A stretch of DNA of 64,000 bases, taken from Adiantum capillus-veneris. Its lineage: Eukaryota > Streptophyta > Polypodiopsida > Polypodiales > Pteridaceae. How positions within the stretch are numbered: position 1 is the stretch's first letter; every line of letters begins with the position of its first letter. Under the pieces are notes generated by a model. The model searched no databases. It saw only the letters and a list, made by a program, of their open reading frames with translations, and was not told the DNA's origin. Of the stretch, positions 56,334 through 64,000 are shown one piece after another. Location of the stretch: contig CM043943.1 of assembly GCA_014529385.2 (NCBI GenBank), positions 100,277,355-100,341,354 of the forward strand, written 5' to 3'. The translations under genes were made by a program, and so were the position numbers.

Positions 56334-58164
56334 GAAGATGTCAAGGCATGTGTTTAGCTTTGGTGGTAGTACATGTATAAGAGATAGCGATGAAATTGTA
56401 TGCTTTGGATGTATCTGCAATACATGAAGAAGAAGCTAGCGAATTGTTCGAGGAGATTGATTTTTAAGATTTGTGGAAAACAAAATTAAAAAACCTTGAA
56501 TGCTTTTGAATGACCTCAGGCTACCAATTATAAAAGGGCAAAGGATGCCCGAGATTAATGTGTTTGCCAATGAACTATGATGGATCTCCACCCTTGACCA
56601 ACCTTGTCCACATTGTTACTTAGGTGTTTCTCCACCCTCTAGCCCTCTCAAAAAAAGCCACCCATCTTTTCCAGGGAACTTGCACCTTTTCGCCCTCCTT
56701 CGGCTTGTGCTGTCTCTACCTCTAAAGCCGGAAAAATATTACCAGAATGCAGTAGTAGCAAGGTGGTCATATGCAATAGAAGAGAGCAATTTGAGCAAAA
56801 CTACAACCGTCATTAGCTTGCTTCATCTGCGTCAATAGCCTGATTGTAGAGCTCGCGAACATACTACCTCTGCCCACATTCAACATGATCGACAATATTG
56901 ACGGCTGCAGCCAGCTTGGGCACCAGTCACCTCTGATATGACCACAACCGCCACAAAACTACTTGCATACACCACTATCTAGCCGTTCACCAGCCACAAC
57001 AGGTGGGACTACTGTCGCTCAACAGCCAGTGCCTGCAGTCTATTGCAGCCCGCTGAAGACTATAAATGGACGTACCTCCTAGTCGTGCGCTTGATGATTA
57101 CCACCCATTGATTATTACTGCATGCATTCCCCTTCTCTACCCTTTGCATGCACCAACTAATACCAAATTCTTCTCCAACTCCAGTTGACGACCTCACGCT
57201 GTCGCAACAACTCGAGTTGACGAACTCACATCGGGCAAGTTCAGTGCCTGCGCTGGCTCTTGGATAGCGCCCTCCTCTACTCACTATCCCTCCAACAACC
57301 AATGGCTTGTTTTCATCGACCGCCACTCAGTCACTCCAGTTGTGGAACTCACTTTTTATTAGCGGGCTTGAATGATGATAGCCACGATCAAATTACTGGT
57401 TTGTGGTGTCCCTTGCTAACCAGTAGTTCATACACCACACACATGTAGCGGCTCTTGATTTCTCTCACTACAGCCTTTCCCCGCTTCACTCTCCCTCCGG
57501 ACTCTCTGGGAGGCTCATTAGCTTCCAAGATCAAGCTTTATGGTCACCATCTAACCTCACTCGCTCTATATCTCTCTCTCCCTTGAATTCGATTACTCAA
57601 GGGTGCCATAGCGATAGCAGGTTGCTAAATCATTTGGTGCTTTGTTGCATCCGAGGTATGGAACACTCCATCAGCTGAGTTTAATTCTATCCTACAACCA
57701 ATTAAAGCCTTGCATGCCACCTTCGGACCTCCTCTCCTCAAAGGCCCCTAGGATGTCAGCATCGTAGAATCCCCCTCGCTAGCACACCTTGTATACCGCC
57801 AACCTAGCCCTAAAAGCAAAGGCACATAGGTCTTTTTGGAACACTCAAATTGAGCTACACGCACGCACACATCCATGATTCTCTCAACTCCAATTTTATA
57901 GATTTTCGCCGTGTCCAAACTGCAAACTTCGTGGATTCAACCTACCACAGAAGAAGATCGACCCTTTCTCTGATAACAAGAGCAACCCCAGCCCTTTGAT
58001 GGCCTCTTGTTGAGCTGCTCATCGCTAACGGCCCCTTCTAATTGAATCTCCCTTGCGCTCTTGCAGATCCCCTCTTATGCTCCCCCTTCCTCCGGCGTTG
58101 GTTTCCTTTTGCATGACAGCGGCTCCATGTGCGTGATACCCTCGCCATCATTGCAGGCGACTTA
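56334..58164 (+). other. No gene recognised
   Basis: About 1.8 kb. The first 150 bases contain a short frame (MKLYALDVSAIHEEEASE, 56391-56468) without a known match. From about 56600 the DNA becomes GC-richer and C-rich on the plus strand, with several open frames under 90 codons that carry no recognisable motif. No repeat partner exists in the window. Confidence 0.4.
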
Positions 58165-58513
58165 GAGGGCTCCCCCATAGACCCTCTAAAGGTGCTATTA
58201 GGGGGCCCTTGAAAAAACTAATCTGTGCTTCATAGGCCTCCACAAAAGTGAAGGGCCCTTCACCTAAAATGTCTCACTGAAAATGTAGGGGGTCCTTCAA
58301 CCACCCCCTACACTTGAGAAACGCTTTTATAACTTGGTATAGGAGGTCAACAAGTCAAAAAGAGAAAGAGTACTCCCAATTCTTTGGTGCAAAAGGCTGG
58401 AAACTTGTTGTTGAAGGGTTTATGGGCACACAAAGAGATTTTTATAGGGCCCTTTACATTTAAAAGGGCCCTTTTCTTAAAGTTTGATTTAGAGGGTTTA
58501 TGGGGGAGCCCTC
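58165..58513. mobile_element. Tourist-like MITE (PIF/Harbinger type)
   Basis: Inverted repeats of 26 bp with one mismatch, starting GAGGGCTCCCCCATA, bound a 349-bp AT/GC-mixed interior. Both sides carry TTA (58162-58164 and 58514-58516), the preferred duplication of PIF/Harbinger elements. No coding capacity of its own. Confidence 0.85.
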
Positions 58514-58516
58514 TTA

Positions 58517-58860
58517 TATAAATAAAACTTCCATTCTCCCATTTAATAAGTTGAACCACCAGTGGTTCCCACCCATCTTCTGCCATGTAACCCTCCTCAA
58601 GCTCTGGTAGGACACAAAGTGCACACCACTCTTTGACACCCTCGTTACTTCGTTTTATTTTAGTACCCAAACTTTGCATTAGATCCACAAGGAGTGTGTA
58701 TCATCCTTCTCTCATATCTCTCCTCACGGTAGCAAGTTCCACGACACCATCAGGCATCATCGGTTCAACTCATGGATACGATCCGATCTCATTGGTACCA
58801 ATGATCCCATGCATATTTCAATTATGCGCTTAGCTTACTAGCTTAAAAGATCACTATGTA
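58517..58860 (-). other. Unassigned open stretch beside the MITE
   Basis: A minus-strand frame (58688 to about 58530) reads EWCALCVLPELEEGYMAEDG and continues into the MITE. Its composition is protein-like but I recognise no family; it could be a fragment of a gene interrupted by the MITE. Confidence 0.25.
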
Positions 58861-58867
58861 TACTTGG

Positions 58868-58905
58868 TTAGATCTAGCTTGAACAAGTGGTGGACATTGT
58901 ATTCA
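58868..58905 (+). repeat. Isolated copy of the satellite motif
   Basis: GATCTAGCTTGAACAAGTGG followed by TGGACATTG resembles the satellite sub-unit at about 45850-45875. It shows that the motif extends beyond the array, now 4.6 kb from it. Confidence 0.6.
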
Positions 58906-59138
58906 CACAAACTTAATCCAGTACAAAGAAGTATATGCTAAAATAACATTTTGTTTTTTTTTGTTTCAGGAAAGATGGCTCCAAAAACACAGGTTGCAAG
59001 GGTTGCTGTCTCAGTTGACTATACTTTCAATGATCTTAGGAAATGGTATTTGGACATACATGGTATAGAGAGTGCACAATTTCATAAGGTGCATCTATTT
59101 ATTGCCAAAAAGGAGAATGACAACTTGTTTGAAGATGT

Positions 59139-60565
59139 TGGACAAGTTGTGGAAGCATCTGTCTCTGTAGTTGATAGTCATCCGGAGGTGGAATGCATTG
59201 ACATTCTAGTTCCAATGAATCTAGAATTTCAACTATCTCTACGAGCATACGGATTGGAGCGCATGTCTAGAAACAAAGAAGAGACAATGTTTTCTCGAGG
59301 ATGGAAGTTTGCAGAATCAAATCCAAATATCACAGCAGATCAACTTCAAAGCTCCATCATTGCCACACTACAATGAAAAAATGTGAAAGCTTCACGACCA
59401 CCATCCACAAACAAGCAAGCAAAAGTGCAGAAAGTAGCAGCTAAGCGAACTAGTTCCATGTAGACAAGGCAGCTTTGACATCCTCATCAACAGAGGGTTC
59501 AATGTCAAAGATGAGAACTGTGGATCTAGATGTTTTAGAATCTGAGGCCATGAAAGGACAAGAAAAAGATACAGGTGGAATGAATAAGTACATAAACTAT
59601 TTTTCTTTCCAATATAGGGAATTTGATATCCCTATTCAAAATTGTTGGCTTGCTCCTGGTCACTATAATGCACGTATTATGGGTAAAAAACACGTTGAAA
59701 GTGTGTTATTTGGATTTTCACGGAGTACAACCAAGCCTGTAGCATGTGCATATTTGATACATGTTCGAAATGCAAAGTGAAAGAAGGGGACTCCTTTGGC
59801 AGTAGAAGAGGTAGAAGAGAATAAAATTAAATATTATCATTATTGGATTCTTGATGGTGGGCATCATTCAATCTATGCTGCAAAAATTTTTGCTTCACAA
59901 TGGACAAAACAACAAAGAGATATTTGAAAGACTAATTGGCGTGTATAAATTTAGAAAGGCTCGCATTGTTGTGAATGCTCCGCCATTTGTAGCAACTGCT
60001 ATATCTGCCATTGCAAATGAGGAGGCTCAGGCATTGTATGTCAAGCAACGTTACAGCCAAATATTGAGACATTTACGGAGCCAATGAATCTTCTCAGGAC
60101 GACCACCAAAGGCAGCAAGTGGAATTGCAGACGGACATGCATCTCGTACAGAATGGGATGTAAGTTATTTTCTTTGTCTTTTTTATAGTCTTTAATTAAC
60201 AAATCTTGCTCAATAGATTAATTATTTCTTTTTAGGCTTTCTTCCATCGGCAAGAATGAGCGCAGCAGCAAGTTGGATTGCTAAACAGGCACACATGGTC
60301 ACGTACTCTGATCCAATTTATGACTGCTGGATATAAATCATTGAAAGGCTAGAAGAGGAGAATAAGAAACCCCCAACAACTGTATTTAGATACCTTTGTG
60401 GCCTTGAGGAATCAGAGGTAAAGACTATTCAAGAAGAGATTACAGATGATAATATTTTACTGTCAAAGAGTACAAAGGATGGTGATGCAACTGACATGTA
60501 TGATCATATCAAGCAGTTGAAGCAAGAAAAATTGATTCAAGATGCACTTCTTGAAGGCTTCAATA
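59139..60565 (+). repeat. Left arm of a large inverted duplication
   Basis: This segment recurs in reverse orientation at 62571-64000. Long stretches are identical or differ by single bases. The right arm continues beyond the window, so the full arm is longer than 1.43 kb. Confidence 0.9.
60160..60235 (+). other. Short intron in the ParB-like gene relic
   Basis: GTAAGTTATTTTC donor and TTTCTTTTTAG acceptor, 76 bases. The inverted arm has an intron with the same signals at about 62900-62980. A spliceosomal intron shows that the gene has been shaped in a eukaryotic genome. Confidence 0.7.
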
Positions 60566-61488
60566 ATTTGAATGAGTCTTCACCATGTAAATATTGGGAG
60601 GAGGTGGTCAAAATGTATAATATCAATGATGTTGTTTATAAAACACTTTTAATGCTATGCGAGGAATGGCTCATATCTAGTTTGAAGCGTGGAACAAAGA
60701 AAATGGCTTTTCTAGATGGAGCAATAAAATACATGCTATGGGAAATTCACCTTCAAAAGGAGAAAATTGAGCCTAGCGATTTGCCATGGTCAATCTATGT
60801 GGTGAGCCTACAAATGGAAGGCAATCTCTACTTGATGTGCCACTTCAATAATAAAGTGCCTATTGGCTTATGTGTTTTAGATATGACAAAACACATTGGA
60901 GGCAGTTTGAAGTGGAGGGAGGAGACATTTAACAATGCTTTGGATGGGATCTTGGCTAATGTTGGAGGGTCAATAGATCCTCGATTTTTCTTTCTTGCAT
61001 TTGTGGATTTCACTAACTTCACAAAATTGCAATGTGCCTTTCACGCCATGGGAGAGATAATCTGAGCTACCATTGTTGTGGTTCATTGCATCACTTTCCA
61101 TTAGCTCCTTGCAAAGGAGTAATTCAATTCCTAACAGTTATTGCCTTCTTGGGACAAGGAAATGCATTTGAAGACCTGAGAAGAAGATCAGAGGAACATC
61201 CCATGCCAATTGATTGTTCTCTTCATCAAGTAGTAGATAAAGATCTGTCAGATTTGCAATATTTGGAGGCCAAAAAAAGAGCTTTGGTCAAGAACTATAT
61301 TCGTACATATTGTTTTGAAGACAACAAGCTTGTTGATGTTTTTGGTGATGGCTCCTTGGTTGCACAAGAAGGAATACAACAGAAAAAAGAAGTTATATGC
61401 TTAGTTGACAGTGTTGAGGAGGCAAAAAACGTGAAGGCCACGCTGCTAGACTTTGTTAAGTCTCATGAAGATATAGAAAAATGGAGTG

Positions 61489-61741
61489 GACTTCAGACGT
61501 GATCCCACACCGTACGAGCGCGAGTACGCAGGCAGGAAGGGCTTAAACGCCCTGATGGACATTCTCAGTTCTCGCGGCGGCATGGTTAGTATTAGGGTTT
61601 ACTCTTTTTTATTTTTTGTATTGTTTTATAAATGTCGTTATATGTTTATATTTACTGAAAACTGTCTTATTGTCTTTTTTTGCAGAATCCGACAGATACG
61701 CCGCTTGGACGCGATGAGACGTCTGATTAGACGACGTCAGT
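61489..61741 (+). pseudogene. CACTA-D: last exons of a Transposase_24-type gene
   Basis: RRDPTPYEREYAGRKGLNAL fits the sequence that follows GGWASFEADF in Ptta/En/Spm-type proteins (R-x-P-T-P-x-E-R). An intron with a GTTAGT donor at about 61586 and a TTTTTTTGCAG acceptor at about 61686 is followed by NPTDTPLGRDETSD and a stop near 61730. It joins directly to the end of the methyltransferase-like frame, with a TTCAG at the join. Confidence 0.6.
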
Positions 61742-62076
61742 TTAGCCGTAGCTAGATAGCATTAGTTTAGGGTTTCTCGTAGCTTATGTATCATGAGACG
61801 GATTTTATACGTCTTTTTGAACCATGTATATTATTACATTTGTCACCGCAATTCCTTTTGCCAATCAATTCTTTATGCCTATGATGTTGTACAATTGTCA
61901 TTATTACATTTGCCAATCAATTCAGTTTGCCTATGATGTGTACAATTGTCAATTTTGCAAACAATGCGTCTTGTGGGTGACTATTTTGGGTCTATTATCT
62001 ACCTTTGCACTTTTTTTAAAAACTGAATCAAGTACAATATGGTTGATGGATGCCCTGCCACCAAAAAAATATTCTC
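61742..62076 (+). other. 3' untranslated part of CACTA-D, no gene
   Basis: AT-rich sequence between the Transposase_24-type stop and the subterminal repeats. A degenerate duplication of ACAATTGTCATTATTACATTTGCC-type sequence occurs around 61830-61950. Confidence 0.5.
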
Positions 62077-62303
62077 TCAGGCGTCGCTATAAGCGTCGCT
62101 ATTTATGGCTCTTTAGCGTCGCTATACTCTTCTGTGAGAGCGTCGCTATAGGCGTCGCTATAGGCGTCGCTATATAGCGACGCTCATAGCGACGCCTATA
62201 GCGACGCTCTCGTAGCGACGCTGTTAGCGACGGTTTTAGCGACGCCGGGGGTTATAAAAACCCAGTGTATTTCCGTCGCTAACAGCGTCACAAGAGCACA
62301 CAA
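62077..62303 (+). repeat. Subterminal GCGTCGCTAT repeats of CACTA-D
   Basis: More than ten copies of GCGTCGCTAT/ATAGCGACGC in both orientations, with a palindrome centred on CGCTATATAGCG at about 62170. The motif is the same as in CACTA-B and CACTA-C although the rest of the end differs. Confidence 0.85.
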
Positions 62304-62315
62304 CCTCTTGTAGTG
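62304..62315 (+). repeat. Terminal inverted repeat (3' end) of CACTA-D
   Basis: CCTCTTGTAGTG ends at 62315; its reverse complement is CACTACAAGAGG, identical to the CACTA-B and -C terminus. The flank is AGT. The opposite end is not found. Confidence 0.85.
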
Positions 62316-62570
62316 AGTGTTAGTAATCACTAGAAGGTTAATGATGTATTTACAATGAGTAGAATGGGGTGGATGGTTGAATGAAGTGAGGAAATCCTTG
62401 TGATGGTGAAGCTTGAAGAACTTTTTGACTTACTTGTGTAGGTTCTCAAAATGACTATTGATCTTCTTCTTTGTCTTCTCTTCTTTACGCCACCGCCACC
62501 AAGGTTGACTATCACGATGAAAATGGTAATTTGGTTGATGAGATCTCTTGATTTGAAGAGGTTAAGCATG
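62316..62570 (-). other. Unassigned sequence between CACTA-D and the inverted arm
   Basis: Continuous in frame with the inverted gene copy for a short way, then unrelated to the direct arm. A run rich in GCCACCGCCACC occurs near 62490. No family recognised. Confidence 0.35.
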
Positions 62571-64000
62571 TTGTTGAAGCCTTCAAGAAGTGCATCTTGA
62601 ATCAATTTGTCTTGCTTCAACTGCTTGATTTGATAATACATGTCAGTTGCATCACCATCCTTTGCACTCGTAAAATCTTCTCATCTGTAATCTCTTCTTG
62701 AATAGTCTTTACCTCTGATTACTCAAGGCCACAAAGGTATCTAAATACAGTTGTTGGGGGTTTCTTATTATCCTCTTCCAGCCTTTCAATGTTTTCTATC
62801 CAACAGTCATAAATTGGATCAGAGTACGTGACCATGTGTGCCTGTTTAGCAATCCAACTTACTGCTGCGCTCATTCTTGCCAATCGAAAAAAGCCTAAAA
62901 AGAAATATAGAAATAATTAAACTATTGAGCAAGATTTGTTAATTAAAGACTATCAAAAAGACAAAGAAAATAACTTACATCCCATCCGACACGAGATGCA
63001 TGTCCGTCTGCAATTCCACTTGCTGCCTTTGGTGGTCATCCTGAGAAGATCCATTGGCTCCGTAAATGTCTCAATATTTGGCTGTAAGGTTGCTTGACAT
63101 ACAATGCCTGAGCCTCCTCATTTGCAATGGTAGATATAATAGTTGCAACAAATGGAGGAGCATTCACAACAATGCGAGCCTTTCTAAATTTATACACGCC
63201 AATGAGTCTTTCAAATATCTCTTTGTTGTTTTGTCCATTGTGAAGCAAAAATTTTTGCAGCATAGATTGAATGATGCCCACCATCAAGAATCCAATAATG
63301 ATAATCTTTAATTTTTTTCTCTTCTACCTCTTCTACTACCAAAGGAGTCCCCTTCTTTCACTTTGCATTTCGAACATGCATCAAATATGCACATGCTACA
63401 GGCTTGGTCGTACTCCGTGAAAATCCAAATAACACACTTTCAACGTGTTTTTTACCCATAATACGTGCATTATAGTGACCAGGAGCAAGCCAACAATTTT
63501 GAATAGGGATATCAAATTCCCTATATTGAAAAGAAAAATAGTTTATGTACTTATTCATTCCACCTGTATCTTTTTCTTGTCCTTTCATGGCCTCAGATTC
63601 TAAAACATCTAGATCCACAGTTCTCATCTTTGACATTGAACCCTCTGTTGATGAGGATGTCAAAGCTTCCTTGTCTACATGGAACTAGTTCGCTTAGCTG
63701 CTACTTTCTGCACTTTTGCTTGCTTGTTTGTGGATGGTGGTCGTGAAGCTTTCACATTTTTTCATTGTAGTGTGGCAATGATGGAGCTTTGAAGTTGATC
63801 TTCTGTGATATTTGGATTTGATTCTGCAAACTTCCATCCTCGAGAAAACATTGTCTCTTCTTTGTTTCTAAACATGCGCTCCAATGTGTATGCTCCTAGA
63901 GATAGTTGAAATTCTAGATTCATTGGAACTAGAATGTCAATGCATTCCACCTCCGGATGACTATCAACTACAGAGACAGATTCTTCCACAACTTGTCCAA
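62571..64000 (-). pseudogene. ParB-like gene relic, inverted arm (partial)
   Basis: This is the reverse copy of 59139-60565. It shares the TGA after HVRNAK (near 63360) and the frameshift after the DGGHHS-type core. At the place where the direct arm has TAA after YDCWI, this arm reads YDCWIENIERLEED, still open (near 62800). It ends in this arm at IQDALLEGFNN, after which the sequence is different, so the methyltransferase-like half is absent here. The arm runs off the window end. Confidence 0.55.

Larger units (their letters stand above)
58973..61500 (+). pseudogene. ParB-like + methyltransferase-like gene relic, direct arm
   Basis: A TTTCAG acceptor precedes ATG at about 58976 (MAPKTQVARVAVSVDYTFND). 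The N-terminal domain (to 59376) is unknown. 59475-59860 looks like a ParB/sulfiredoxin fold: IPIQNCWLAPGHYNARIMGK, KHVESVLFGFSR, then ILDGGHHSIYAAK. After a frameshift IFERLIGVYKFRKARIVVNA follows, then an intron (60160-60235, GTAAGT..TTTAG). The C-terminal part (60496-61065, then 61032-61500 in another frame) ends NKLVDVFGDGSLVAQEG and ICLVDSVEEAKNV, like motif I of beta-class N4/N6 DNA methyltransferases, preceded by VIQFLTVIAFLGQGN as in that class. Stops: TGA 59374, TAG 59461, TGA 59778, frameshift near 59875, TAA near 60334, frameshift near 61055. Domain calls are inferred from motifs only; no DPPY motif is visible. Confidence 0.5.

Noticed and set aside
57060-57448. Overlapping open frames of 60-90 codons on both strands
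   Set aside because: No motif, no partner, no initiation or splice context; likely chance in GC-rich DNA.

Overview
This window is a block of nested, mostly decayed transposable elements and satellite DNA from a land plant with a large, repeat-rich genome. The plant assignment rests on four things. Several elements are Ty1/copia type with plant-style TGTT..CA LTRs and TGGTATC primer-binding sites. The DNA transposons are CACTA (En/Spm) elements with TNP2, DUF4216, DUF4218 and Transposase_24-type parts. GT-AG introns are short. One transposon carries a plant-like heavy-metal-associated (HMA) domain. I cannot name the species. I see no intact host gene, tRNA, rRNA or CRISPR array.

Layout. 1-3740: a decayed CACTA relic on + (CACTA-A). 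3746-7105: Copia-1, with its 5' LTR. 7106-10634: Copia-2, broken by a 465-bp inverted-repeat element. 10635-19484: Gypsy-1, with a truncated 5' LTR and a full 3' LTR. 19485-20222: a tandem repeat of about 0.3 kb. 20223-26372: Copia-3 on -. 26373-35682: Copia-4 on -, split by the complete nested element Copia-5 (30751-35144, target duplication CCAAG). 35683-36340: the start of Copia-6 on +. 36340-42307: CACTA-B on -. 42641-43447: a solo LTR with target duplication ATAGT. 45236-46012 and 51082-54284: a satellite of about 442 bp, interrupted by CACTA-C on - (46013-51081). 54285-54770: the LTR of Copia-7. 55006-56333: a TTAA-flanked, piggyBac-like non-autonomous element. 58165-58513: a Tourist-like MITE with TTA duplications. 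58960-64000: a large inverted duplication of an unusual gene relic, with a CACTA terminus (CACTA-D, ending at 62315) between the arms.

The most interesting material is in the CACTA elements and the last 5 kb. CACTA-B and CACTA-C both carry a captured, frameshifted HMA (metallochaperone-like) fragment. The two copies have largely complementary deletions, so what one has lost the other mostly keeps. The relic at 58.96-61.5 kb, repeated inverted at 62.57-64.0 kb, looks like a ParB/sulfiredoxin-fold domain (DGGHHSIYAAK core) followed by a beta-class DNA-methyltransferase-like C-terminus (LVDVFGDGS, a motif-I-like loop). That architecture is familiar from bacteria and phages and unexpected in a plant transposon block. 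It runs directly into the last Transposase_24-type exon and the end of a CACTA element, which suggests capture by the transposon.

Reading frames were followed by hand. Domain names are family-level pattern recognition, not database results. Boundaries given as approximate are junctions where I could not fix the base.
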